From Rhodococcus sp. B50 (GTDB lineage Bacteria > Actinomycetota > Actinomycetes > Mycobacteriales > Mycobacteriaceae), in the NCBI RefSeq assembly GCF_013602415.1, contig NZ_WPAG02000002.1, positions 4,095,480 to 4,159,479 of the forward strand: a stretch of 64,000 nt of DNA. The letters are read 5' to 3'. A program made the translations under genes and the position numbers. The first letter of the stretch is position 1. Every line of letters starts with the position of its first letter. Positions 26,027-34,786 of the stretch are shown in pieces. The notes under the pieces are model-generated. The model had not been told where the DNA came from and made no database searches. It worked only from the letters and a program-made list of their open reading frames with translations.

Positions 26027-27130
26027 TCACACGGCCGCCGGGGTGAATCGCGGATAGTCGAGGTAGCCCTCGGCGCCCCCGCCGTAGTAGGTGCTCGGGT
26101 CCGGTGCCGTCAGCGGCCACCCGTTCTGCAGGCGTGCGACGAGGTCGGGATTCGCGATGAACGGTTGCCCGAAGGCCGCGAGGTCGATCAGGTCCCGCTC
26201 GAACAGTTCGTCGGCGTACTCCTGGGTCACTCCGCCGGCGAGGATGATCGTTCCCCGGAACCGGGCGCGGAAGGCCGTGAGGAAGTCGGTGTCGAGAAGC
26301 CGACCGCCGGCAGGGCGCTGGTCGATGAGGTGGATGTAGGCGAGGTTGCGGCGCGACAGTTCCGAGGCCAGATACAGATAGGTCTCTGTGGCCTCGGGAT
26401 AGGCGGGCATGTCGAACAGTTCGCTGAACGGGGAGAGTCGGATGCCGACCCGGGCGGAGCCGAGTACGTCGCTCACGGCGTCGACCGTCTCGAGCAGGAA
26501 CCGGGCGCGATCGGTGTAGGAGCCGCCGTACCGGTCGGATCGGGTGTTGGTCGCGGGGTTGAGGAACTGTTCGAACAGGTAGCCGTTGGCTCCGTGCAAC
26601 TCGACACCGTCGAAGCCGGCCACCTCGGCATTTGTTGCTGCACTGGCGAAGTCGTCGACCACACGGCCGACTTCCTCGGTGTTCAGCGGGCGGGGATCGC
26701 CGACGTCGACGAAGCCGACGTTCCCGTCGTCGTCGAGCGCGAAGATCTTGCTCTCCGGAGCAGGTACGGCGCCTGCACTGACGGGTTGTCCGCCTTCCGG
26801 CTGGAGGGAGGCGTGCGACAACCGGCCGACGTGCCAGAGCTGGGCGAAGATCCGCCCGCCCTCGCTGTGGACGGCGTCGGTGACCGTGCGCCATCCGGCG
26901 ACCTGCGCCGGCGACCAGATTCCCGGGACGTACACGTAGCCTTGCGCTTCCGGGGAGATCGGTGTGCCTTCGGTGACGATCAGTCCGGCGGTCGCCCGCT
27001 GGCGGTAGTACTCCGCCGTCTCCGCGGTCGGGATGGTGTCGATGCACCGTGCCCGTGTCATGGGCGCCATCACGAGACGATTGTCGAGGACGAGTCCGCC
27101 GAGCCGATGGGTGTCGAACAACCGAGTCAA
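26027..27130 (-). CDS. Old yellow enzyme family NADH:flavin oxidoreductase (ene-reductase)
   Basis: A 367-residue FMN-dependent TIM-barrel enzyme. Visible OYE motifs are RLVMAPMTRARC, GLIVTEGTPISPEAQGY, AQLWHVGRLSH, FDGVELHGANGYL and the phosphate loop NPDLVARLQNGWPL. Such enzymes reduce activated carbon-carbon double bonds of enones. The start is TTG at 27130 with AAAGAGA upstream. It is the first gene of a six-gene operon driven by promoter/operator site S1 about 150 bp upstream, so its leader is long. A cyclic enone is the natural substrate guess. Confidence 0.87.
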   Translation of the reverse strand: MTRLFDTHRLGGLVLDNRLVMAPMTRARCIDTIPTAETAEYYRQRATAGLIVTEGTPISPEAQGYVYVPGIWSPAQVAGWRTVTDAVHSEGGRIFAQLWHVGRLSHASLQPEGGQPVSAGAVPAPESKIFALDDDGNVGFVDVGDPRPLNTEEVGRVVDDFASAATNAEVAGFDGVELHGANGYLFEQFLNPATNTRSDRYGGSYTDRARFLLETVDAVSDVLGSARVGIRLSPFSELFDMPAYPEATETYLYLASELSRRNLAYIHLIDQRPAGGRLLDTDFLTAFRARFRGTIILAGGVTQEYADELFERDLIDLAAFGQPFIANPDLVARLQNGWPLTAPDPSTYYGGGAEGYLDYPRFTPAAV

Positions 27131-27274
27131 CGCTGTCTCTTTTCTGGAGGAGGTCTACGACTCTTGTTCACGGCCGCGGCGCGGAACTCCATCGGACGTG
27201 GTGCCCGGAGATCGAAACGCGACAGATTGTTCACGAAAAATAATGGAGTGAAACGGATTTCACTCGCACGGGCC

Positions 27275-27315
27275 GTGATGGGGATCACTGTAGCCGTTGG
27301 CTTCGACAGCGTCAA
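27275..27315 (-). promoter_or_regulatory. Island promoter/operator S1 (OYE operon)
   Basis: On the minus strand: TTGACG (27310-27315), 17-bp spacer, TACAGT (27287-27292). The palindrome GAAGCCAACGGCTAC (27290-27304), one mismatch from symmetric, overlaps the -10 box. The inverted repeat GTGAT-CCCC-ATCAC (27275-27288) lies at the start site. Palindrome centres are 15.5 bp apart, exactly as at S3, S4 and S5. Confidence 0.8.
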
Positions 27316-27343
27316 CACATTCCGGCCCGTCGAGCGAGTGGTG

Positions 27344-28387
27344 TCAGAACTCGATCTCGATCGGGCCCGAATCGGGACGCGCCTGGCATCCGAGGATGTA
27401 CCCCTCGGCGATATCGGACGGATCGAGGATGTCCGACTTCTCCATCACGACCTTCCCCGAAACCACTGTGCATGCGCAGGATCCGCACTCACCCGATCGG
27501 CAGGAGAACGGCACGTCGACACCGCGGTCGAGTAGCACATCGACGAGGGTGTTGCCGCTCGGCCACTCGAACCGATGCGACTCGCCGTCCAGGTGCACGA
27601 CCGTGTCCACCGCAGAGGCGGGATCGTCGTCGACGAGCGGCGCGGGTGCTTCGAAGGGGTCGCCCGAAAGCGAGACGAACACTTCCTGATGGAAGCGCTC
27701 CGCGGGAACATCTGCCGCTCGTACCCCTTCCGCCACACCGTCCATGAACGGGGCGGGGCCGCAGACGAACACCTCGCGTAAGGGGTGCTCCGCCGCGAGT
27801 GCCGCGAACCTCTCACGAGAAGGGATGCCGTGCACGTCGTCGAACCAGTAGTGGATCGTCAAACGTTCGCCGAACTTCGCGGCGTATTCCTCGAGTTCGC
27901 GGTGGAAGATCACCGAGTTGCGGTCGCGATTGGCGTAGAACAGAACGACCGACCGGTCGGACCGGAGCAGGGCCGTCTTCAGGATCGAGATGATCGGCGT
28001 GACGCCACTCCCTGCCGCGAACAGCAGGAAATCGTTCGTGAAATCCGCCGGCGTGAAGCGGCCCGAGGGCGGCAGGACGGTGAGGGAAGTTCCCGGTTCC
28101 GCGTTGTCGCACAACCAGTTCGAACCGTATCCGCCGGCGGTGCGTTTGACGGTGACCTTCAACTCGTCGTCGATGCCGGGAGCGCTCGACAGTGAATACG
28201 ACCGGGCGACATGTCCGGTGCGGTCGCTCGGTATCCGGACGGTCAGGAACTGGCCGGGCCGGTACGCGAACAGTTCACGAGAGTTCTCCGGCGTGCGCAG
28301 GACGATCGACTTCGAATCCGGGGTCTCTTCGATGACGTCGGACACGGTCAGTTCGTATCCGACGCCGACTGTCTGCAAGGTGCTCAC
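27344..28387 (-). CDS. Ferredoxin-NAD(P) reductase with C-terminal [2Fe-2S], KshB-like
   Basis: A 347-residue reductase component for an oxygenase. Order: FAD domain (RSYSLSS), NAD domain (GSGVTPIISILK), plant-type [2Fe-2S] ferredoxin with Cys pattern CRSGECGSCACTV and the distant GCQA. Length and order match the 3-ketosteroid 9-alpha-hydroxylase reductase KshB. The GTG at 28387 starts the conserved domain but has only a weak ribosome site. It is last in the S2 operon. The Rieske oxygenase encoded at 37384 is its probable partner although it lies in another operon. Confidence 0.87.
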   Translation of the reverse strand: MSTLQTVGVGYELTVSDVIEETPDSKSIVLRTPENSRELFAYRPGQFLTVRIPSDRTGHVARSYSLSSAPGIDDELKVTVKRTAGGYGSNWLCDNAEPGTSLTVLPPSGRFTPADFTNDFLLFAAGSGVTPIISILKTALLRSDRSVVLFYANRDRNSVIFHRELEEYAAKFGERLTIHYWFDDVHGIPSRERFAALAAEHPLREVFVCGPAPFMDGVAEGVRAADVPAERFHQEVFVSLSGDPFEAPAPLVDDDPASAVDTVVHLDGESHRFEWPSGNTLVDVLLDRGVDVPFSCRSGECGSCACTVVSGKVVMEKSDILDPSDIAEGYILGCQARPDSGPIEIEF

Positions 28388-28457
28388 TCTCGGTCGCCTG
28401 CGCTCTCCGTTGACTACGTTGTTCTCGTGAATCCGACTGTGGATCCGGAATCCGGAC

Positions 28458-30107
28458 TCAGGACAGGGGTACGCGCTGCTTCTTCTCGAACCCCGTGTAC
28501 CCCTCGTCCGCGGCGCGGGTGCACCAGTCGGAATAGCGTTGGAAACCACCGACGTACATCAGCAGGGCCCGCGGTTTGCCGGGGATGTTCGCACCCGTGT
28601 ACCAGGAGTCGGTGCGGGAATGCATCGTGCGCGAGGCAGCGGTGTCGACTTCGGCCGCCCACTCGCTCTCCTGCGCAGGGGTGGCGCCGAAGCGGGAGAT
28701 CTCGTTCTCCTCGAGATGATCGATGGTCCGCAGGATCCACTCGACCTGCCACTCACCCGTGGTGATCATCTGCGCCAGGACGGACGGGCTGCCGGGGCCG
28801 TGCACCATGAACAGGTTCGGGAAACCGGCCGTCATCAGCCCGAAGACGGTCCTCGGTCCGTCGGCCCAGTGATCGGCGAGTCGCGCTCCGTCGACGCCGG
28901 TCACGTTCATCCTCAGCATCGAACCGGTCATCGCGTCGAAGCCGGTGGCAAAGATGATCACGTCGAGGTCGTATTCGGACTTGCTGGTGCGAAGGCCCGA
29001 CTCGGTGACCTCCTCGATGGAATGGGCCCGTACGTCGACCAGGCTCACGTTGTCGCGGTTGAAGGTCTCGTAGTAGCCCGAGTCGATGCAGATCCGCTTG
29101 CCGCCGATCGGATAGGTCTTCGGGCACAGGAGTTCTGCGGTCTCCGGGTCGTGGACGATGGACCGGATCTTGTTGCGTACGAACTCGGCGAGGATCTCGT
29201 TCGCCTTCGGATCGCTGGAGGTATCGGTGAACGTCCGGATGAACTCGAGTCCGTTCCGGGCGTTCCACGCCCGCTCCATGACCTCTTCGCGCTCTTCTTC
29301 GGTGTAGTCGAAGATCGAACGCTGCTCGGCGACATTGCTCATGAGCACGGCGCCGTGGGTGCCGAGGATCTGCTTGCGCCGCTCGGGATAGTTGGCCTTC
29401 CACTCCTGCTGGTATTCCGAATCCAGTGTCCGGTTGCGTGAGGGAAGGCTGAAGTTCGGGGTCCGCTGGAAGACCGTGAGGTGCTCGGCGACCGCAGCCA
29501 CTTCGGGTGTGATCTGGATGCCCGTGGAACCGGTGCCGATCAGACCGACGCGCTTGCCGGCGAGGTCGACGCCCTCCTTGGGCCACCGCGAGGTGTGGTA
29601 CGCCTCGCCACGGAAGCGATCCAGTCCGGGCCAGTCCGGGACGTTCGAGACGTCGAGGCTGCCGGTCGCCGCGATCACGTGCCGGGCGACGAAGCGGTTG
29701 CCGGAGGCGGTACCGACATGCCATTCGTCCGCGGACTCGTCGAAGGTCAGCTCGTCGACGCGGGTCTCGAAACGGATGTCCTCACGCAGGTCGAAGCGAT
29801 CGGCGACGTGGTTCGCGTATGCCTCGAGGTCCGGTTGCGGCGAGAAGTGCTCCGACCACGACCATTCCTGCTGGAGATCGTCGTCGAAGGAGTACGAGTA
29901 CTGCATGGACTCGATGTCCACGCGGGCGCCGGGATAGCGGTTCCAGTACCAGGTGCCGCCCACGCCGTCGCCTGCCTCCAGACACACGACCCGACGGCCC
30001 TGCTGACGGAGACGGTGAAGCGCATACATTCCGCTGAAGCCCGCGCCGATGACGACGACGTCGAAGCGTTCGGCGGTACGGCCGGCTTCCGGGGTCGAGG
30101 TGGACAT
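28458..30107 (-). CDS. Baeyer-Villiger monooxygenase, cyclohexanone-monooxygenase type
   Basis: A 549-residue class B flavoprotein monooxygenase of the size of cyclohexanone monooxygenase. Two dinucleotide motifs flank the BVMO fingerprint: GAGFSG near the N-terminus, FRGEAYHTSRWP (F-x-G-x3-H-x3-W-P) and GTGSTG. GVGGTWYWNRYPGARVD is also typical. It would insert oxygen next to a ketone to give an ester or lactone using NADPH and oxygen. The ATG at 30107 follows GGAGG. It is cotranscribed with an esterase, which could open the product. Confidence 0.92.
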   Translation of the reverse strand: MSTSTPEAGRTAERFDVVVIGAGFSGMYALHRLRQQGRRVVCLEAGDGVGGTWYWNRYPGARVDIESMQYSYSFDDDLQQEWSWSEHFSPQPDLEAYANHVADRFDLREDIRFETRVDELTFDESADEWHVGTASGNRFVARHVIAATGSLDVSNVPDWPGLDRFRGEAYHTSRWPKEGVDLAGKRVGLIGTGSTGIQITPEVAAVAEHLTVFQRTPNFSLPSRNRTLDSEYQQEWKANYPERRKQILGTHGAVLMSNVAEQRSIFDYTEEEREEVMERAWNARNGLEFIRTFTDTSSDPKANEILAEFVRNKIRSIVHDPETAELLCPKTYPIGGKRICIDSGYYETFNRDNVSLVDVRAHSIEEVTESGLRTSKSEYDLDVIIFATGFDAMTGSMLRMNVTGVDGARLADHWADGPRTVFGLMTAGFPNLFMVHGPGSPSVLAQMITTGEWQVEWILRTIDHLEENEISRFGATPAQESEWAAEVDTAASRTMHSRTDSWYTGANIPGKPRALLMYVGGFQRYSDWCTRAADEGYTGFEKKQRVPLS

Positions 30108-30178
30108 GTTCCTCCAAGGATCGGATCTGCTTCAGCGGCGCGAGGTGGCCTGCTGAGGAATTCGGGGGTGGGAGACTG

Positions 30179-30904
30179 CTACCCGAGCAGGGAGCCGCCG
30201 TCCGCGACGATGTCGATGCCGTTGACGAAGGACGCGTCGTCCGAGGCGAGGAAGACCACGACGTTGGCGGTCTCCTGCGGGTCGGCCTGGCGCTTGAGGC
30301 CGGTCGGGGCTTCGGTGGAACCGGTGGTCGGCGACATGTCGGTGCGAAGGTTGCCGGGCAGCACCGCATTCACCCGGATCTTCGACGGTTCGAGCTCGAT
30401 CGCTGCGGTCCGCGTCAGTCCGCGCAGCGCCCATTTCGACATGCTGTACGAGCCGTGCCCGGCATAGGACGTCGTGCCGGCGAGCGACGAGACGTTCACG
30501 ATCGAACCGCCACCGCGGGCGCGCATAACGGGGGCGACGGCCTGGATGCCGAGGAACGGGCCACGCAGGTTGACGGCGAGGACCTTGTCGAGGTCGGCGA
30601 CGGTCTCGTCCTCGATGAGTTGCTTGCGGTAGATCGCCGCGTTGTTGACGAGGACGTCGAGGCCGCCGAAGGTCGAGGTCGCCAGGACGACAGTGGCGGC
30701 CCAGTCCTCCGGGGAGGTCACGTCGAGGTGGGTGTGGACGACGGAGTCTCCGAGGTCGTCGGCGACGGTCTTCGCCAGGTCGTCGAGGACGTCGCCGATC
30801 ACGACCGAGCAACCTTCGCGCGCAAGTGTCCGGACGATCCGTTCGCCCTGTCCGCGTGCGCCACCGGTGACGATCGCGACCTTTCCTTCGAAGCGGTGCG
30901 GCAT
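30179..30904 (-). CDS. Short-chain dehydrogenase
   Basis: A 241-residue SDR. TGGARGQG is at residues 13-20, NNAAIYRKQLIEDETVADLD follows, and catalytic residues are Ser139 and Tyr153-x3-Lys157 (YSMSK). The C-terminal FVNGIDIVADGGSLLG is intact. The ATG at 30904 follows CGGAGAATC. It lies between the esterase and the monooxygenase in the S2 operon, an order consistent with making the ketone that the monooxygenase uses. That order-based role is inference. Confidence 0.87.
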   Translation of the reverse strand: MPHRFEGKVAIVTGGARGQGERIVRTLAREGCSVVIGDVLDDLAKTVADDLGDSVVHTHLDVTSPEDWAATVVLATSTFGGLDVLVNNAAIYRKQLIEDETVADLDKVLAVNLRGPFLGIQAVAPVMRARGGGSIVNVSSLAGTTSYAGHGSYSMSKWALRGLTRTAAIELEPSKIRVNAVLPGNLRTDMSPTTGSTEAPTGLKRQADPQETANVVVFLASDDASFVNGIDIVADGGSLLG

Positions 30905-30932
30905 GATTCTCCGATTCCGGGATGCTCGTGGT

Positions 30933-31874
30933 TCAGCTGGTCAGTGCTCGCCGGATGGCGGCGGTGTAGTCGGCGTCGATCCGCTGGGAGATCGCAGCCT
31001 GGGGGAACACTCCGGACGATCCGTGGAAGGTTCCGGGGTAGAGATGCAGTTCGGTGGGCACGCCTGCCTGCGTCAACCGCTGGGCGTAGTCGATTCCCTC
31101 GTCGCGGAGCGGATCGAAGGAGGTGACCGCGATGTACGCCGGTGGCAACCCGCTGAGGTCGGTGGCCCGTGCGGGGGCGGCGTATGCCGAGGTGGCGGTC
31201 CGGTCGGCGTCGGCTCCCAGGTAGTGGTGCCAACTGTCGATTCCGTTCTGCCGGTTCCACAACGGGGAATCGATGTACTCGGTGGCAGAGGTCGTGAGCA
31301 GGCGGTCGTCGAGGACGGGGGAGTCCAGCGCCTGGAAGATCACTGCGGGACCACCGGTGTCGCGGGTCTTGAGCGCGACTGCCGCGGCGAGCCCGGCGCC
31401 GGCGCTGATCCCGGCGAGGACGATCCGGGTCGTATCTATCCCGAGGTCGTCGTTGCCGGCGACCCAGGTCAGGGCATCGAACGCATCGTCGAACGGTATG
31501 GGGAAGGGGTGTTCCGGAGCGAGTCGATAGTTGACGGAGACCACGACCGCGTCCAGGCTCGCGGCCAGTGCCGACGGAACCCGGACATCGGTCGCGGCGT
31601 CGCCGAAGACGAACCCGCCGCCGTGGAAGTAGACGACGCACGGGAGTGCTTGCGCGGTGCGGCCTTCCGGTTCGAACACGATGAGGCCGATGTCGGCTCC
31701 GTCGGTTGCGGGCGCGGTCCGGCCGTGCACCGCGACGCCTGTGGGTACGGCCGTCATCGGATCTTCGGTCCTCATCGACCGGATGACTGCGCGCGCCTTC
31801 TCGGCGTCGGCGACGTCGAGTTCGGGGAGGAATCCCGTCATCGGCCGGTATTCGGGATCGACGGCGTAGGACAT
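30933..31874 (-). CDS. Alpha/beta hydrolase, hormone-sensitive-lipase family esterase
   Basis: A 313-residue esterase of the HSL (type IV) family. The oxyanion-hole motif is HGGGFVFGD, the nucleophile elbow GISAGAG (G-x-S-x-G), the acid DPLRDEG and the base His in GTFHGS. VNYRLAPEHPFP is the usual HSL block. The ATG at 31874 follows GAGAGGAATCG; the frame can be read to 32000 but that would cross the promoter. It is the first gene after promoter S2 and likely hydrolyses esters or lactones produced by the monooxygenase downstream. Confidence 0.9.
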   Translation of the reverse strand: MSYAVDPEYRPMTGFLPELDVADAEKARAVIRSMRTEDPMTAVPTGVAVHGRTAPATDGADIGLIVFEPEGRTAQALPCVVYFHGGGFVFGDAATDVRVPSALAASLDAVVVSVNYRLAPEHPFPIPFDDAFDALTWVAGNDDLGIDTTRIVLAGISAGAGLAAAVALKTRDTGGPAVIFQALDSPVLDDRLLTTSATEYIDSPLWNRQNGIDSWHHYLGADADRTATSAYAAPARATDLSGLPPAYIAVTSFDPLRDEGIDYAQRLTQAGVPTELHLYPGTFHGSSGVFPQAAISQRIDADYTAAIRRALTS

Positions 31875-31937
31875 CGATTCCTCTCCTTGTGCGCTAGGAA
31901 CGAGTGCTCCGGTCGACCGCGACCGGAACTGTGTGAC

Positions 31938-31993
31938 GTGACCGCGATCACTGCGGCTGAGAGAACTGTAGCCATTGGCTACTTTCTCGTCAA
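31938..31993 (-). promoter_or_regulatory. Island promoter/operator S2 (esterase-SDR-BVMO-reductase operon)
   Basis: On the minus strand: TTGACG (31988-31993), 17-bp spacer, TACAGT (31965-31970). The perfect palindrome GTAGCCAATGGCTAC spans 31968-31982. The inverted repeat GTGAT-CGCG-GTCAC lies at 31938-31951, about 15 bp further downstream than at the four other sites. Confidence 0.8.
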
Positions 31994-32033
31994 CCGTCAA
32001 TCGTGATGTTTCCCGGAGCAGGCTCGCATCGAC

Positions 32034-32852
32034 TCAGAAACCCGACATGTCGTACGGGTATTTGTTGGTGGCTCCGCCGTCCACGATCATCACCTGGCCG
32101 GTGATGGTCCGGGCGAGGTCGCTCACGAGGAAGGCCAGGGCGCTTGCGACGTCGGCCGGCAGCGTCAACCGCTGGAGCGGAATCTGGGTGCGGGTGTTCT
32201 CGAGTGCGTCGGAGTCGAGTACTGCCGAGATCCGCGGTGTGACGACGAATCCGGGAGCCACGGCATTGACGCGAACACCGTACGGTCCCAGTTCGATCGA
32301 CGCGGACCTGACCAGCGAGCCGAGTGCGGCCTTGTAGACGCCGTAGGCGGCGTGCACCGGAGAACTGCCGATACCGGAGACCGACGAGACGAACGTGACG
32401 GACCCTTCGCCGCGGTCGCGCAGCCGACGACCGAAATGCCGCAGCGTGAGTAACGCGTGTCGCAGGACGATGGACTCTTCCCAACGCCAGTCCTCATCGC
32501 TGATGTCGAGCAGAGGCCCGTAGCGCGCCATGCCGATGACGTCGACGACGCCGTCGAGCTCACCCGCCCGTTCGGCCAATGCGGCCATCTCGGAGTTGTC
32601 GGTGGCATCGACCTGCTCCGATGTGGCGCGGGAGCCGATCTCGGCGCACACCGCGTCGGCGCGGTCCCGGTCCACATCGACGACGATCACCTCGGCGCCG
32701 AGCTGGGCGAGGGCATGGGACACCTGCCGTCCCATTCCCTGCCCGCCTCCGAGCACGAGGTAGCGGCGTTGTGAGAGGTCGAATCGACTGCGGTAGTCGA
32801 TGATCCGGTCGCTGTCTGCGGAGCCGTGAGACGGCGCGGAATCCTGGGGCAT
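32034..32852 (-). CDS. Atypical short-chain dehydrogenase
   Basis: A 272-residue SDR with a polar N-terminal extension of about 28 residues. The cofactor motif is LGGGQGMG instead of TGxxxGxG, and the usual NNAG is replaced by DVIGMARYG. The catalytic Ser156 and Tyr170-x3-Lys174 are kept, as is the C-terminal TITGQVMIVDGGATNKYPYD. It is the second gene after promoter S3, 99 bp downstream of the MFS gene. The changes suggest an unusual active-site wall, but it still looks functional. Confidence 0.83.
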   Translation of the reverse strand: MPQDSAPSHGSADSDRIIDYRSRFDLSQRRYLVLGGGQGMGRQVSHALAQLGAEVIVVDVDRDRADAVCAEIGSRATSEQVDATDNSEMAALAERAGELDGVVDVIGMARYGPLLDISDEDWRWEESIVLRHALLTLRHFGRRLRDRGEGSVTFVSSVSGIGSSPVHAAYGVYKAALGSLVRSASIELGPYGVRVNAVAPGFVVTPRISAVLDSDALENTRTQIPLQRLTLPADVASALAFLVSDLARTITGQVMIVDGGATNKYPYDMSGF

Positions 32853-32951
32853 GGGTACTCCGATCGAGAGAGAGCAGGCGGCCTCGGGGGCGTGGAGTCA
32901 TGGGCGTGACCCCGATGCGTACGGGCGCATCGGGGCCACGATCGGTACGTG

Positions 32952-34328
32952 TCAGACCATCTTCGGAGCCGGTGAAGGTTCCTCGACCGGATTCGCATCG
33001 ACGGATTCGGTGTCGCCTGTGATGAGCGAGGCTTCGGGTGCCGCGTTGCTGTTGCTGTTCGGCATGGTGGCGATCACCACGATGCCCAGAAGTGCTGCAG
33101 CGCCGACGACACCGGACGCGGCGTAGGGATTGCCCGTGATCGCGGTGAACTTCCCTGCGAGATAGGGGCCGAGGCCTCCACCGATCGCCGAGCCGAGACC
33201 GAATCCGATGGCAGCGCCCGTGTAGCGGACCGCGGCGGGGAATACCGACGTGAGCGTCGCATAGACGGGGACGGCGGATGCTCCGGCCAGGCCGACGAGA
33301 AGCATGTGGCCGCCGGCGGTGACGATCAGGTTTCCGCCGGTGGCCTTCATGAAGTACATGATCGGGAACATCGTGACCAGGATGATGCCCAGCCCGATGA
33401 CCATGGTGTTCCTGCGGCCGGCCCTGTCGATCAGGAAGCCGGCCCCGAAACCGATGGCGACGGCGAAGGTCGATCCGGCGGTGGCGATCCAGGCGGTGAC
33501 GCCCGGGGCCATGTCGACCTGCTGCTGCAGGAACAACGGCATGTATGCCGGAACCACATACCCGATCGCAAGGACCGAGGTGCTGAGTGCGATCACCCGG
33601 AGCAGGGTCGCGGGGTACCGCGTGACGACCGAACGCACGGGTGAGGACTGGACCTTGTGTGCACTGGCGAGTTCCTGGAAATCGGGTGATTCCTCCAGAC
33701 GCTTGCGCAGATACAGCACGTACAGCATCAACGGCAGCGACAGGAGGAGCGGAATGCGCCAGCCCCAGTTCGCCATCGTGTCTTCCGAGGTCAGCGAGGT
33801 GGTGAGGGCGACGGCCAGGGGAGCGAGGGCGGCACCGAATGCGAATCCCACCGGGGTCATCGCGCTCAGGATGCCGTAGTTCTTGGCGGAGGCGTGCTCG
33901 GCGACGAAGGTGGCCGAACCCATCTGTTCGCCGCCGGCGAAGAATCCCTGCAGCATGCGGGTGAAGACGAGCAGGACCGGGGCCATGATTCCGACGGTGG
34001 CGTGAGTCGGCAATAGACCCATGAGAATGGTTGCCCCGCCCATGCCGGAGATCGTGACGATCAGCGCGAAGCGACGACCGTATCGGTCACCGATCCGGCC
34101 GAAAACGATGCCCCCGATGGGGCGTGCGAGGAATCCGGTACCGAGAACGGCGAGCGAGCTCAGGACTCCGGCCGTGGGGTTGTCGCTGGGAAAGAACAGA
34201 GGCGATAGGTAGGCGATGAGGAAGGTGAAGACCATGAAGTCGTAGGCCTCGACGGCAGTTCCGAAGAAGCCTGCGAGCGACGCCCTGCGGGCCACGCTCG
34301 GTGACGGCGCGATCTCGGGTGAGTTCAT
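32952..34328 (-). CDS. MFS transporter, metabolite:H+ symporter (MHS) family
   Basis: A 458-residue inner-membrane carrier with about 12 hydrophobic segments. The loop after helix 2 reads GRIGDRYGRRFAL, and the MHS-type opening SLAGFFGTAVEAYDFMVFTF is visible near residues 17-36. A second RAGRR loop marks the other half. The family imports organic acids and other metabolites with protons. It is the first gene behind promoter S3, with a leader of about 260 bases, and is the only transporter in the island, so it is the likely uptake system for the growth substrate or an acidic precursor. Confidence 0.9.
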   Translation of the reverse strand: MNSPEIAPSPSVARRASLAGFFGTAVEAYDFMVFTFLIAYLSPLFFPSDNPTAGVLSSLAVLGTGFLARPIGGIVFGRIGDRYGRRFALIVTISGMGGATILMGLLPTHATVGIMAPVLLVFTRMLQGFFAGGEQMGSATFVAEHASAKNYGILSAMTPVGFAFGAALAPLAVALTTSLTSEDTMANWGWRIPLLLSLPLMLYVLYLRKRLEESPDFQELASAHKVQSSPVRSVVTRYPATLLRVIALSTSVLAIGYVVPAYMPLFLQQQVDMAPGVTAWIATAGSTFAVAIGFGAGFLIDRAGRRNTMVIGLGIILVTMFPIMYFMKATGGNLIVTAGGHMLLVGLAGASAVPVYATLTSVFPAAVRYTGAAIGFGLGSAIGGGLGPYLAGKFTAITGNPYAASGVVGAAALLGIVVIATMPNSNSNAAPEASLITGDTESVDANPVEEPSPAPKMV

Positions 34329-34584
34329 ATCGATCCTGTTCGGTTGTGTCCTCCGGTGTGCTCACCGGGAAAGTTCGGCTCCGACTCGGTGCAGGCGGGT
34401 CTCGTGAGCGGACTGCGCAGACGTCGCGGCCTCCGCCACGAGCGGGGGGCGTATGTGTCTCCGATTCGCATTCGATGTGGGTCGGTCTCGTCCGGGCCGC
34501 TACCTGGTCACGTGACCGAGCAGCGTCCGGGATCCCGACATGAATGTGTTGGTGACGCGGTCGCACCGAGCCGCCGTCGACCTA
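34329..34584. other. Long leader of the MFS-SDR operon
   Basis: The 256 bases between the MFS start and operator S3 hold no gene with coding character. They would be transcribed as the 5' leader of the MFS mRNA. No riboswitch-like fold or convincing hairpin was recognised. Confidence 0.5.
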
Positions 34585-34625
34585 GTGACTGCCGTCACAG
34601 TAGCCATTGGCTACGCTTGCGTCAA
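34585..34625 (-). promoter_or_regulatory. Island promoter/operator S3 (MFS-SDR operon)
   Basis: On the minus strand: TTGACG (34620-34625), 17-bp spacer, TACTGT (34597-34602). The perfect palindrome GTAGCCAATGGCTAC covers 34600-34614, and GTGAC-GGCA-GTCAC covers 34585-34598. It lies 160-200 bp upstream of the divergent regulator gene. Confidence 0.82.
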
Positions 34626-34786
34626 TACGTGTCGGCACGTTGTTCCGTCGAGCGGGATGACAGGGCGTAGGAGATTCGCAAAGATGGGGTGTGACATCGG
34701 AACACCGATCGGTCGCCGTTTGTACCGGCGAGCGGATTCGTCACGCGAATCCCGCTGTCGCTGATCATGATAGGGTCTGCGCCATA

